A stretch of 22,745 bases of DNA, from positions 1 through 22,745 of IMG/VR virus record IMGVR_UViG_3300050821_005170; one strand, given 5' to 3'. The first letter of the stretch is position 1; every line of letters begins with the position of its first letter. A model generated the notes under the pieces. The model saw only the letters and a list, made by a program, of their open reading frames with translations, was not told where the DNA came from and made no database searches. A program made the translations under genes and the position numbers. Shown piece by piece: positions 12,655 to 20,005 of the stretch. This stretch comes from a virus.

Positions 12655-13001
12655 AAGAATGGCCACCATACCAAAGGAAGAGTAAGAATCAAACAAGTCA
12701 TATGAATTGCCTGATCCAAACCAATCACCACAAAGAAATCGTGAACCCGTCCTTCTTTCCAAAGTTTTGAAGAAGCGCGAGACGAGAAGTAATCAGTAAT
12801 CCAATGCAAAACACAATTGACTATAGCGTAAACTGGTCCCAAATAAATGAAAAAGAAAACTCCATAAGTCAATACGTGTCTTGTTAACCATTCATTAGAT
12901 GTACTCTTACTTTTCGCCATTTGATCTGTTTGAAGAACAAAATCACTAACGAAATGAATCCAAAAAACATAAATGACGAACGGAACAGTTGGATGAAACA
13001 T
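12651..13001 (-). CDS. DUF3307-like membrane protein
   Basis: A 116-residue, three- to four-helix membrane protein. Its 'FWIHFVSDFVLQTDQMAKSKS' start and 'NCVLHWITDYFSSRASSKLWKEGRVHDFFVVIGLDQAIH' centre match the DUF3307 pattern: conserved His/Asp in the first helix, a HxxTD segment, and a GxDQxxH segment. The family is common in bacteria and phages, but its activity is not known to me. ATG at 13001 shares one base with the preceding stop (TAATG); the GTG at 13007 was not chosen. It ends in an ATGA overlap with the zinc-ribbon-like gene. Confidence 0.78.
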   Translation of the reverse strand: MFHPTVPFVIYVFWIHFVSDFVLQTDQMAKSKSTSNEWLTRHVLTYGVFFFIYLGPVYAIVNCVLHWITDYFSSRASSKLWKEGRVHDFFVVIGLDQAIHMTCLILTLPLVWWPFL

Positions 13002-13285
13002 TACCACTCCCTTGGAATATTGAATTTACTATTATCCAACATACCTTTTGCGCCTGGATAATTTTGCTCTATTTGGCGCAAACGATTAGCAAAGGTTACA
13101 GGAAGTTTGGCTGCATAGGTTCCAAAGGCACCAGTCAACATCGGAACAACATCAAGATATCGTTCTAGCGTTTCTTTGTTCTGTTCCTTAAATCCATCAT
13201 ACTCACTCATAGGCATTTGGATTTCAATAATCTCGTCTTTCTTGCCCCAATCGCTATCCCTTAATATCAACCATGTGTATGTCAT
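13001..13285 (-). CDS. Hypothetical protein (94 aa)
   Basis: A 94-residue soluble protein. The N-terminal half is acidic with a 'DIL...MPMSEYDGFKEQNKETLERYLDVVPM' region. The C-terminal half ends 'LRQIEQNYPGAKGMLDNSKFNIPREW'. The end resembles a small phage family whose longer members carry an N-terminal zinc ribbon of the FmdB type, but the ribbon is missing here. GGATT lies about 5 bases before the ATG. Function unknown. Confidence 0.65.
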   Translation of the reverse strand: MTYTWLILRDSDWGKKDEIIEIQMPMSEYDGFKEQNKETLERYLDVVPMLTGAFGTYAAKLPVTFANRLRQIEQNYPGAKGMLDNSKFNIPREW

Positions 13286-13288
13286 TGA

Positions 13289-13723
13289 TTAATCCAGATT
13301 GAAATTGGAACCATTCTCGTTCAAACCTAACTGATCATGTAAATCAGCCATGTCACGATCCGAAATTGTAGTGACCACGTTATCCTGATCCAAGATTGGA
13401 GTGTTGAATGGTGCACCACCTCCATCCTTAGACGAATCGGCTACAACGGTAACAGTATTACCATCAACCTTCTTTTCAATTTGGTTGTTATTGGAACGAT
13501 ATTGAGGAACGTCAATCTTGTTCTTCAGACGATAGGCAACAACCTTATTACCATCCTTAATATTCTCAATATCAGCTTTGTGCTTCTTACGAAGATCAAA
13601 TATGTATACCGCCACAGAAATTTTGGAAATACCCAAAGTTTCCATAATCTTTTCTACTGTGACTTGCTCACCACTCTGGAGTAGAGTAGCCAATTTATAA
13701 TTTTGTGTAATCTTCAACGCCAT
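13289..13723 (-). CDS. HTH-domain protein (144 aa)
   Basis: Residues about 10-70 form a winged-helix-type DNA-binding domain: 'KLATLLQSGEQVTVEKIMETLGISKISVAVYIFDLRKKHKADIENIKDGNKVVAYRL', with a recognition helix around 'SVAVYIFDLRKKH' and a short beta wing. The remaining ~70 residues are polar and probably disordered, ending in acidic residues. Similar proteins occur in large phages of unknown role; transcription control is the natural guess. GAGAGG lies about 7 bases before the ATG. Confidence 0.75.
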   Translation of the reverse strand: MALKITQNYKLATLLQSGEQVTVEKIMETLGISKISVAVYIFDLRKKHKADIENIKDGNKVVAYRLKNKIDVPQYRSNNNQIEKKVDGNTVTVVADSSKDGGGAPFNTPILDQDNVVTTISDRDMADLHDQLGLNENGSNFNLD

Positions 13724-13732
13724 AGAAACCTC

Positions 13733-13927
13733 TCAAACAACAACTCGAACAAATTCAGGTGGAACGTGATATTCAAAATGATCCTTCAGGAATAACATCC
13801 GTCCTTCCATAACACCAACAAAATCTGATTGATTAAACGAATGCGGAATTTTTCTCATCTCCCAATGAAGGAACTTAGTAGTGTCGCGGGCGGCGACAGA
13901 TAGAGCTGCAACCAGATACTGCTTCAT
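13733..13927 (-). CDS. Hypothetical protein (64 aa)
   Basis: A 64-residue protein with no recognised family. The start is a mild judgement: the longest frame begins with TTG at 13960, and ATGs at 13945 and 13939 are possible. I chose 13927 because GAGG and GGG lie upstream at usable distances. Its aromatic-rich C-terminal half ends 'HFEYHVPPEFVRVVV'. It lies between the HTH gene and the phosphatase-like gene in the same direction. Confidence 0.5.
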   Translation of the reverse strand: MKQYLVAALSVAARDTTKFLHWEMRKIPHSFNQSDFVGVMEGRMLFLKDHFEYHVPPEFVRVVV

Positions 13928-13956
13928 AAGTATACCCATCCTCGTCATAGAAATAA

Positions 13957-14370
13957 TCAACCTTTGGACGCGCTCTTTCCCTCCAAATATTTTGTATATT
14001 GTTCTTTGATGATAAGCTGTAGAACATCAGATCTGTAAGGATATTGATCTGGAATATCCAACGTCACGATCTTGGATTCAATTTCATCCCCAAGTACACC
14101 AGGACGATCACGTAATTTATCAGTTATTGATTGCTCAACACAAACGATTTCATCGGCCCAGTGCAACAAAACCTTATCCACAGGAATCAATGCATAGCTA
14201 TCGATTCCAGCAGAACGCGTGTTATAACTGAATGGAGGTTGAGAAAGAACAAGCGCTGTTGTTGGTGAACGGAGAAGTCCAGCCGAACAAATAGCTAAAA
14301 CTCGCTTATATCTACCCTGGTATGGGTTTTTACAAACATACATTCGTTCACCATCATCTATCATTTGCAT
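13957..14370 (-). CDS. Low-molecular-weight tyrosine-phosphatase-like protein
   Basis: A 137-residue protein with Cys-Ser-Ala-Gly-Leu-Leu-Arg-Ser at residues 28-35. This is the C-x5-R-S phosphate-binding loop of LMW protein tyrosine phosphatases, right after a strand, as in that family. Acidic residues follow in 'WADEIVCVE'. The expected Asp general acid near the end could be in 'DIPDQYPY'. Domain length matches the family. ATG at 14370 overlaps the preceding gene by one base (TGATG) and has AGGGA about 7 bases upstream. A phage phosphatase might act on phosphoproteins or small phospho-metabolites; the substrate is unknown. Confidence 0.75.
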   Translation of the reverse strand: MQMIDDGERMYVCKNPYQGRYKRVLAICSAGLLRSPTTALVLSQPPFSYNTRSAGIDSYALIPVDKVLLHWADEIVCVEQSITDKLRDRPGVLGDEIESKIVTLDIPDQYPYRSDVLQLIIKEQYTKYLEGKSASKG

Positions 14371-14606
14371 CAATATTCCCTCAACTTTTTATTGTACGTA
14401 CAATTCCGGCAATAGAACTCGGAACGATTCGTGTTTAATTCAATATCGTGAATACTGAACCAACACATAAGTCTTTCAAACCAGTTTGGTTTTGCTACAG
14501 CAGGCCTGGTCTTTACCTCGTCTGCAGGAATACAATTCTCCAATCCTCTTGGAGGAGTTGTATCGTTCTGAATTCCTCTTAATTCGTCAAACAACAATCT
14601 TCCCAT
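14370..14606 (-). CDS. Hypothetical protein (78 aa)
   Basis: A 78-residue soluble protein with no recognised family. The second half contains a Cys-rich stretch, Cys48 and 'CRNC' (two Cys), that might bind metal. It is fused by one-base overlaps to its neighbours (TAATG at the start and TGATG at the end), so it is translated with the metallophosphoesterase and the phosphatase-like gene. Confidence 0.6.
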   Translation of the reverse strand: MGRLLFDELRGIQNDTTPPRGLENCIPADEVKTRPAVAKPNWFERLMCWFSIHDIELNTNRSEFYCRNCTYNKKLREY

Positions 14607-15211
14607 TACAATTCAGCCTCATGATGGCCACGAATTTTCCGCTGGATCAAATTCTGGTAAACTTCTTCCCAAGACCAAAGCGTCATATCCTTATTTGGTC
14701 TGGAATCAATTCCCGCATCCATTGCTCGACCTGTTACAAATGGATGTTCCTCCAAACCATATTTGGAGTGAATATGACCATAAAGATGGAACGCGCCTTT
14801 ATGCATGTCTTTCCACTCGTAGGTCGGATAATGATGAAGAATCACTCTTTGGTCTCTGGTATTGGAATACATTCCAGGAGGCTTCAACATAATATCTGCC
14901 CATTCCACACATTCAGTAAAAAAATCTTGCAGATATTGGTTGTTTCGGATAATCTTATCGTGATTCCCATAAACCAAATGCAGAATTCCAGGCAATTGTC
15001 TCAAAATATTGGCACAAATATTCACATCATTAATGAAAAATATATCACCAAGAAGCCAAACATGATCTTCTGGTCGAACTTGTTTCTTCCAATTATGGAT
15101 GATAATTCGATTCATATCATCCACATCAACACCTTGGCGCGTATCTGGGCAGAATTTCTTTAGAATGTTGTTATGCCCAAAATGGACATCGGATGTAAAA
15201 TATGTATTCAT
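14606..15211 (-). CDS. Calcineurin-like metallophosphoesterase
   Basis: A 201-residue enzyme with the full metallophosphoesterase set: Asp8-x-His10 in 'TSDVHFGHNN', 'LLGD' in the middle, 'GNHD', 'HHYP' and 'GHIHS'. Family members hydrolyse phosphodiesters or phosphomonoesters of nucleotides or nucleic acids with a two-metal site. The ribosome binding site is weak. It ends one base inside the next gene. It lies near the RNA-repair cassette but not in the same tight overlap run, so a link to RNA repair is only possible. Confidence 0.9.
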   Translation of the reverse strand: MNTYFTSDVHFGHNNILKKFCPDTRQGVDVDDMNRIIIHNWKKQVRPEDHVWLLGDIFFINDVNICANILRQLPGILHLVYGNHDKIIRNNQYLQDFFTECVEWADIMLKPPGMYSNTRDQRVILHHYPTYEWKDMHKGAFHLYGHIHSKYGLEEHPFVTGRAMDAGIDSRPNKDMTLWSWEEVYQNLIQRKIRGHHEAEL

Positions 15212-15245
15212 AGCATATTATGATAGCGAAGAATTATGTAATAGT

Positions 15246-15548
15246 CTAGGTTCCGTACAGATGTTTCGTGACCCATATTGCAAACAACGATCCGCTGGTT
15301 CCTCCTACTACGTAGGCCAAAAGAGACCAACCATGCAACTGATCGTTGGAATCTTTCATATCCTTATAAATCACTCTAGCCACAACAAAATTCATAGTAG
15401 CAAATAGAGTATCTGTAACAGCGGTCCAGAAATATGAACCAAGCATATAGGCTCGGCCATTGGCTACCAAAATTGCGTAACTGACAAATTGGATCAAATA
15501 ATAGAACCAGAATCGTCCAAAATTTGTTTTGGGAGCCTTGAATTTCAT
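15246..15548 (-). CDS. Multi-helix membrane protein (100 aa)
   Basis: A 100-residue protein with about three membrane-spanning helices. Pattern: 'PKTNFGRFWFYYLIQFVSYAILVANGRAYMLGSYFWTAVTDTLFATMNFVVARVIY' and then a Gly-rich last helix ending 'WVTKHLYG'. I recall this composition from conserved small phage membrane proteins of unknown role. The ATG at 15548 overlaps the next upstream gene's TGA (ATGA). It ends in TAG. Confidence 0.65.
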   Translation of the reverse strand: MKFKAPKTNFGRFWFYYLIQFVSYAILVANGRAYMLGSYFWTAVTDTLFATMNFVVARVIYKDMKDSNDQLHGWSLLAYVVGGTSGSLFAIWVTKHLYGT

Positions 15549-15922
15549 TTTCTTATCACCATGCCTTTGCAAAAGACGATCAATCCGTCAGCAAGTGGCC
15601 GCCTTTTTCGATTGATCATAAAATCGTGCTCCAAAATCTCTTCTTTAGATCGAGTTGGTTTTGGGTGTTTCTTACGAAGATAAACCAAAAGACTAACGTA
15701 TAAGAAATTACAGAGAACAATTAAAACACCACCAGAAAAGGAATACCATTGACCCAAACTTGGATAGTAATAAAGATTCCAAACTCCCCAGGAGGTGAAA
15801 AAGATTATGGCCAAAATTGAAACGCCCCAAGGTTGTTTGGATTTCCATAAATTCCAACAATGGCCAAGAATAAAGAACGCTCCCAAACCTTCGTACAAGC
15901 CGTTGATTAAATCAGCCGACAT
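15545..15922 (-). CDS. Three-helix membrane protein, SemiSWEET-like layout (125 aa)
   Basis: A 125-residue protein with three membrane helices in the first ~85 residues, then a ~40-residue basic cytoplasmic tail. Helix sequences 'NGLYEGLGAFFILGHCWNLWKSKQPWGVSILAIIFFTSWGVWNLYYYPSLGQWYSFSGGVLIVLCNFLY' resemble a widespread small phage membrane family, and the three-helix spacing is like PQ-loop/SemiSWEET proteins. The transport idea is only a structural impression. GGAGG sits 6 bases before the ATG at 15922; the ATG at 15928 would be too close to it. Confidence 0.65.
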   Translation of the reverse strand: MSADLINGLYEGLGAFFILGHCWNLWKSKQPWGVSILAIIFFTSWGVWNLYYYPSLGQWYSFSGGVLIVLCNFLYVSLLVYLRKKHPKPTRSKEEILEHDFMINRKRRPLADGLIVFCKGMVIRK

Positions 15923-16154
15923 GCTCATCCTCCAAATGATATTGATAACATTGTCTAGAACAAAATTTTCCCAAGTTCACTACCAATATTACGTCAGATA
16001 ACCATTTCTTGCAATACAGACAATGGTATTTTTGCCATTGTCCATAAGCCTCAAACGGAGTTGAGCCTCCATATGTCGCGTTGTTATTACGATCTTTACA
16101 AAGCCATATATTAGAACGTCTGTACAAATGTGGTATTGATTTTTCAAGAATCAT
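15912..16154 (-). CDS. Putative zinc-finger protein (80 aa)
   Basis: An 80-residue protein with 'HCLYCKKWL' (C-x2-C) and 'KFCSRQCYQYHLEDEH' (C-x3-C plus His), a possible four-ligand zinc site in the C-terminal half. The N-terminal half has no recognised features. It overlaps both neighbours by 11 bases, so it is part of the same run of coupled genes that follows the HAD phosphatase. AGGAT lies 10-14 bases before the ATG. Confidence 0.6.
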   Translation of the reverse strand: MILEKSIPHLYRRSNIWLCKDRNNNATYGGSTPFEAYGQWQKYHCLYCKKWLSDVILVVNLGKFCSRQCYQYHLEDEHVG

Positions 16155-16755
16155 TAGACAATATCCTGCAAATTTGGTCTATGTGATTATTCAACAATCC
16201 TGTTTCCCAACTGGTCTGAACTAATGGTTGACCTTCCAAAAAGTCCGAATCATCATCCAAGATAACGTATTTGTTGGCATTTGGTTGATTAGTTCTTTTA
16301 TCCTTGATGAGGCTTCTGCCTGCCCAAGCCAACCAATATTCCACTTCATGTCCACGTACAACTTGTATTTTTCCTTCTGGATCAACATCCTGGCGACGCA
16401 ATTCTGGAGTGTATCCTATAATAGGTGCATCGTTCCAACCAAAATATTTAAAGAGTTCAATCATTCCCGCCATCTCTATCTGATGACGCCATGAGGAACT
16501 AATTACAATTTTGGTTTCTGGATGACATTTCCAAACAATTTGTAATCTCTGAAAGGCTTCTGGATCAATATCAATTCCATAATATTCAATGTCATTCGCA
16601 AATTTATTATTTGGAATTACCCCAAATCTTTTAAGCATCCTTTCCGTTCGCTCCACTCTACTATCAATCTTAAATGATTGAAGAAATTCAGCGCTATTCA
16701 ACACACCATCAATATCCAAAAACAAAAATTTCACGTTATTCTCCAATTGATTCAT
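16144..16755 (-). CDS. HAD-superfamily phosphatase of the RNA-repair type
   Basis: A 203-residue HAD protein. Motif I is Asp14-Ile-Asp16-Gly (FLDIDGVLNS), motif II is in 'VISSSWR', and motif IV is in 'VILDDDSDF'. The end 'QPLVQTSWETGL' fits the HAD domains found in polynucleotide kinase-phosphatases and 'Swiss Army Knife' RNA repair proteins. In T4 the kinase and 3'-phosphatase are one protein (Pnkp). Here the two halves are separate genes flanking an RNA ligase: this phosphatase overlaps the ligase by ATGA, and the kinase lies upstream. It would remove 3'-phosphate or 2',3'-cyclic phosphate from broken RNA ends so that the ligase can act. Confidence 0.85.
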   Translation of the reverse strand: MNQLENNVKFLFLDIDGVLNSAEFLQSFKIDSRVERTERMLKRFGVIPNNKFANDIEYYGIDIDPEAFQRLQIVWKCHPETKIVISSSWRHQIEMAGMIELFKYFGWNDAPIIGYTPELRRQDVDPEGKIQVVRGHEVEYWLAWAGRSLIKDKRTNQPNANKYVILDDDSDFLEGQPLVQTSWETGLLNNHIDQICRILSNDS

Positions 16756-17651
16756 CTTAATTCCATAAATTCACGAATGTATTGGAGCCGCTCTTGCTCA
16801 TTCATAGCTTTGAACTTCTCTTTATTTTCAACCAGAAAATCAATCACTGGATAGAACTCTTCATCAACAGTTTTCTTAACATTTGAAGGATTATCCAACA
16901 TCACATCAAGTTTTTCAACACTCTTTCGAGCCAAGAATTTATTGAAGAGATAATGTGGAGATTTAATCTTCAAAACTGTTCCAGATGTCTGTCCATAAAC
17001 CACATAACCTTCATGGACGGCTCTCTTGGAAATATCTACCAAATTTCCAAATGGAATCCGAAACCAATCAGGCCTAAGAGGTATTGGCTTGTTATGCCAT
17101 TGATTCACCAATTTGTTGACTTCGTTATCCAAGAAGTCTTCAGGCATCATATTTCCTGATACCAAATCTCTCATTCCAATAAGATAAGCTCCAGGCCGTT
17201 CCGGAACGATATGTGGATCGGATGGATCACATATCTCGAATATGTAAGAAAAACCTGTCCAGATGGTCAAATGGCTCAAATATTTCTCAGCCAATTTGAC
17301 GAAGTCTGAATCCAAAGAACCCGTAGTGGAAATGACATTGTTTGACTTATAACGAGTCACGCAAGCCATGAAACCATTAATCTTCCGAACTGCAATCACA
17401 CTTTCATCGCGATGAATATCCGTCCCATTCTCTCCACGATTAAAAATCTTGGTAAAAGGATGAACTACAACATTCCAATCCTTATCCACAACCAAACCAC
17501 GAAGTTCCAACAACTCTGGTGTCCAAAGATTATCATAAAAGACTTTGCGTTTGTACTTAACCACGTACAAATTTGGATATCGAGTAGATGGTTGAAAAGA
17601 AACCAATTTTGGATTCTCTTCCACAAATTTCCGAATCTTCTCAAGATTCAT
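16752..17651 (-). CDS. RNA ligase, T4 Rnl1-like
   Basis: A 299-residue nucleotidyltransferase ligase. Motif I is Lys-Ile-Asn-Gly (KxNG, Lys90 as the AMP-accepting lysine). Upstream is the 'ELRGLVVDKDWNVVVHPFTKIFN' segment typical of T4 RNA ligase 1 relatives. Later comes motif III-like 'YIFEICDP', motif IV 'EGYVVY' and motif V 'VLKIKS', and a helical C-terminal domain. Rnl1-type enzymes seal 5'-phosphate to 3'-OH ends and repair tRNA cut in the anticodon loop. I chose ATG at 17651 because it overlaps the preceding TGA (ATGA) and has GGAAG upstream; the GTG at 17669 gives a longer version. It forms a cassette with a kinase and a HAD phosphatase. Confidence 0.9.
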   Translation of the reverse strand: MNLEKIRKFVEENPKLVSFQPSTRYPNLYVVKYKRKVFYDNLWTPELLELRGLVVDKDWNVVVHPFTKIFNRGENGTDIHRDESVIAVRKINGFMACVTRYKSNNVISTTGSLDSDFVKLAEKYLSHLTIWTGFSYIFEICDPSDPHIVPERPGAYLIGMRDLVSGNMMPEDFLDNEVNKLVNQWHNKPIPLRPDWFRIPFGNLVDISKRAVHEGYVVYGQTSGTVLKIKSPHYLFNKFLARKSVEKLDVMLDNPSNVKKTVDEEFYPVIDFLVENKEKFKAMNEQERLQYIREFMELR

Positions 17652-17947
17652 AGTACTTCCAATTCCCACTCACTTTGGATAAATGGAGACAAAAAAGGTT
17701 TAGTGTAATAACTATCGTGGTGGCGACCAGATTCAAGCATTTTCTGGACTAATACATGATTATAAAAACCATGTTTCAACCACCTCCAACTAGGAGGATC
17801 TGTATACACTTTCCCCTTCTTGGAAAGGTTACTCTTCACCATCATCCAAATAGTTTTATCTTTGGTTGGTTTGATTAATTTTCTAACCGTCCTTGACGGA
17901 CGCCAATACATTCCTGTTGGAATGTGCTTAAATCGGTAACATTTCAT
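17648..17947 (-). CDS. Conserved hypothetical protein of the RNA-repair cassette (99 aa)
   Basis: A 99-residue basic protein beginning 'MKCYRFKHIPTGMYWRPSR', with 'NLSKKGKVYTDPP' in the middle and a helix-rich end. I recall this N-terminal pattern from small proteins in T4-like phages, but not their function. It lies between the kinase and the ligase genes and overlaps both (20 bases with the kinase and an ATGA with the ligase). The conserved position suggests a link to RNA repair, but it is not shown. ATG at 17947 is used; the TTG at 17956 is not. Confidence 0.65.
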   Translation of the reverse strand: MKCYRFKHIPTGMYWRPSRTVRKLIKPTKDKTIWMMVKSNLSKKGKVYTDPPSWRWLKHGFYNHVLVQKMLESGRHHDSYYTKPFLSPFIQSEWELEVL

Positions 17948-18422
17948 GAAGGTCAAACTCGTCCTGATTCAATAACGTAATATCTTCCCAATCAAATTCA
18001 AATGCCATAGAAGCCTTAGCTTGAATTTCTTGTAATTTTGAATTTGGTTCCCAACGTGATCGCATTCTCTCCATGGAACTGTCTGGTACGTTATGGATTG
18101 AACCATAATTTTCCAAACATTCAATGATTATTACATCATATTTACAGGATTGTGCGTCGTAAACATATTCCTCAAATTCCCGAAGTCTTGTAAAGGTGTT
18201 GGAAACGATTACATCACGTCCAGCTAAAATGGAATCGGAGAAATTACTGTGACATTGATCGTGCGCTTCTCCAATACTCATTCCATCAAATTTATAAACT
18301 CCATTCTTGATGAAATATTGGTCTGCTTCCCAATGGTCGGCTCCTGTTCTTGCAGCAATTTCTTTTGCTAAGGTGGATTTGCCTGCTCCAGGCAGGCCAC
18401 GAATAATATATAATTTGCTCAT
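17928..18422 (-). CDS. Polynucleotide kinase-like P-loop protein
   Basis: A 164-residue P-loop kinase. Walker A is Gly-Leu-Pro-Gly-Ala-Gly-Lys-Ser-Thr (residues 9-17). It then has 'HWEADQYF' with an acidic residue where the phosphate acceptor is activated, 'DVIVSNTFTR' and a lid region 'RMRSRW'. The size matches the kinase half of T4 Pnkp and of bacterial AAA_33-type kinases. It would phosphorylate 5'-OH RNA ends before sealing by the ligase downstream. Start ATG overlaps the next upstream gene's stop (ATGA). Together with the 99-residue protein, the ligase and the HAD phosphatase, it makes a complete RNA-end-healing set. Confidence 0.85.
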   Translation of the reverse strand: MSKLYIIRGLPGAGKSTLAKEIAARTGADHWEADQYFIKNGVYKFDGMSIGEAHDQCHSNFSDSILAGRDVIVSNTFTRLREFEEYVYDAQSCKYDVIIIECLENYGSIHNVPDSSMERMRSRWEPNSKLQEIQAKASMAFEFDWEDITLLNQDEFDLHEMLPI

Positions 18423-18673
18423 TTTGCGAATTCGTATTTGGTTTTCAATCGTAAATAAAGTTGGTATTCTTCTTGATTCATTCTCTCAAAATTCTTCAAT
18501 TCTCCTACCCAGAAAGATGGTATGGAGTCGTCTCGGCCAGAACGATAAGCGCAAATCAATTCTCGTAAATGACTCGCGCCGCCATCATCAAATCTACCGC
18601 CATGACCAGCGTCGCTCTCAGCTTCATCGGCCTTACGAGCCAAATGAATTAAGAAATCTTCAGGAATACGCAT
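18419..18673 (-). CDS. Hypothetical helical protein (84 aa)
   Basis: A charged, mostly helical 84-residue protein, with 'GHGGRFDDGGASHLRELICAYRSGRDDSIPSFW' in the middle and a Glu/Tyr/Lys-rich end. No family recognised. ATG at 18673 lies four bases after the preceding stop. The longer frame to 18721 overlaps another gene and was rejected. It ends with an ATGA overlap onto the kinase, so it may be expressed with the repair cassette. Confidence 0.55.
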   Translation of the reverse strand: MRIPEDFLIHLARKADEAESDAGHGGRFDDGGASHLRELICAYRSGRDDSIPSFWVGELKNFERMNQEEYQLYLRLKTKYEFAK

Positions 18674-18677
18674 GATT

Positions 18678-18944
18678 TTAATGCACCTTAATTTTGATTG
18701 GTTTTTGAAACCGTTTCTCAATTCCCAATGGGTCTTCTCGGAGATTATGGATCAATTGGTTCATTTCAAATATTTGTCGATCTTTTAAGACAAGTTCCCC
18801 ACGAGCCTCGTTAATCTTGGCTTGCATAGCCTTTGGAGTCTCGGCTATTTCCTGAAATGCCTTCAGTTTGGAAACTTGTCCCACCATCTTACGGCTAATA
18901 ATTCTCCAGCGCCGGACTTCATCCATGAGCTGTTGATGAGTCAT
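18678..18944 (-). CDS. Hypothetical coiled-coil protein (88 aa)
   Basis: A charged, helical protein. The middle has a heptad-like pattern (Leu/Ile/Val every 3-4 residues with Lys, Glu, Arg and Gln) consistent with a coiled coil. The longest frame starts with GTG at 19025 inside the previous gene. I chose ATG at 18944 because GGAA lies 4 bases before it. With the GTG start the product would be 115 residues. No function seen. Confidence 0.55.
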   Translation of the reverse strand: MTHQQLMDEVRRWRIISRKMVGQVSKLKAFQEIAETPKAMQAKINEARGELVLKDRQIFEMNQLIHNLREDPLGIEKRFQKPIKIKVH

Positions 18945-18972
18945 GGATTCCACAGGCAATTCTTGGATCAAG

Positions 18973-19179
18973 TTAGTCACTAACTGACGTCTCGATAGTT
19001 CCAAAACGCTTTTGAAAGAATTCACTCTTTCGAGCAGTTTCCAAACTCTGAAGAATAGTTCTATTTTCGTCCGGAAAATTACGGGCGCGGAAATCGCGCA
19101 ATTTCAATTTCACCTTTGGTTTTCGGGTGGCCGAATCCCACCAATAAGAACGAAGCTGTTCAAACCGCGTCAGAGTCAT
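18973..19179 (-). CDS. Small hypothetical protein (68 aa)
   Basis: A basic 68-residue protein, Arg/Lys-rich in the middle ('RKPKVKLKLRDFRARNFPDENRT'). This composition could bind nucleic acid, but that is inference. AAAGGA lies about 8 bases before the ATG. It overlaps the previous gene by 20 bases. No family recognised. Confidence 0.6.
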   Translation of the reverse strand: MTLTRFEQLRSYWWDSATRKPKVKLKLRDFRARNFPDENRTILQSLETARKSEFFQKRFGTIETSVSD

Positions 19180-19393
19180 TCTTAATTTCCTTTGCTACTT
19201 TCTTTGGTTTAGCAAGCAGATTCTTCAATTCAGCAATCTGGGAAATATATACCACGGTTGCAGTATTAGCATCCTCCAAAAGCTTCTCTTGTGCCTGTAT
19301 TATAGCGACAAGTTCCGTTTCGGTCAAATATTTAAATTCTGTGTCTGAAATTTGAATTGCTGGCTTTCTATTGTAAAGAATTACATTACTCAT
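19160..19393 (-). CDS. Small hypothetical protein (77 aa)
   Basis: A 77-residue protein with a helical, leucine-rich centre around 'TETELVAIIQAQEKLLEDAN' and a Lys-rich end. GAGG stands 6 bases before the ATG. It lies between the metallopeptidase and a basic small protein in the same direction. No family recognised. Confidence 0.6.
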   Translation of the reverse strand: MSNVILYNRKPAIQISDTEFKYLTETELVAIIQAQEKLLEDANTATVVYISQIAELKNLLAKPKKVAKEIKNDSDAV

Positions 19394-19405
19394 TGGTATC
19401 CTCTT

Positions 19406-20005
19406 TTATTTGGCGCCAATCCACCTATCAGCAGCAGCGTAATAATTGGGATTGCCAATGGCCGCGCGATAGTTCTCATGGGGTTGAATTGATTCCAATT
19501 TCAACTCCCCACGAATGTAATTATATCGCGCCGGGATAGCGAGTCTCAACAGATCTGGATTACCAATGAACAACCGCATCGTCTCCGCGAATGCTTCGGC
19601 GGAATTGGGTTCGTATCCACTCACTCGCTTGGTACCACGCCAGAGCTTCCTCCAGCTATCGAATAAGAATGGTTTGCGGTATGAGAGAACTTCTTCGACA
19701 TGATGGCCAGTTTCGTGCAAAACCACACCACATGCAGTTCGATCCGTCTTCCAGCCGGGATGACTCCAGCGCATGTGAGATGGTCGTTCAACTGGATAAG
19801 CAGTTTTCTCCAAATTCACCAAAATTTGTGCTCTTTTGGTGCGGGTCTGTCCTAGATAGCGACCTGTGGAAGTAAGTCTCTTTATCTTGTATTCTGGCAA
19901 CGGTAAGTTATTGATTGCACAAAAACTTTGCGATACACTTGCGCCCAAAGTAAACAGACTCAGCTTCCTATCGTTTTTGTTCATCAAATCAATAATTGGT
20001 GTCAT
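19406..20005 (-). CDS. Zinc metallopeptidase-like protein (HEXXH)
   Basis: A 199-residue protein with His97-Glu98-Thr-Gly-His101, a perfect HExxH zinc site, in a helix ('CGVVLHETGHHVEEVL'). A second acidic segment, 'NSAEAFAETMRLF' (Glu137 and Glu141), lies ~36 residues later, typical of gluzincin-type third ligands. The ~90-residue N-terminal region and the short C-terminal tail have no signal. Start ATG shares one base with the stop of the preceding small membrane gene (TAATG) and has GGGAG 6 bases before. Substrate unknown. A host-targeted or virion-maturation protease are both possible. Confidence 0.7.
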   Translation of the reverse strand: MTPIIDLMNKNDRKLSLFTLGASVSQSFCAINNLPLPEYKIKRLTSTGRYLGQTRTKRAQILVNLEKTAYPVERPSHMRWSHPGWKTDRTACGVVLHETGHHVEEVLSYRKPFLFDSWRKLWRGTKRVSGYEPNSAEAFAETMRLFIGNPDLLRLAIPARYNYIRGELKLESIQPHENYRAAIGNPNYYAAADRWIGAK

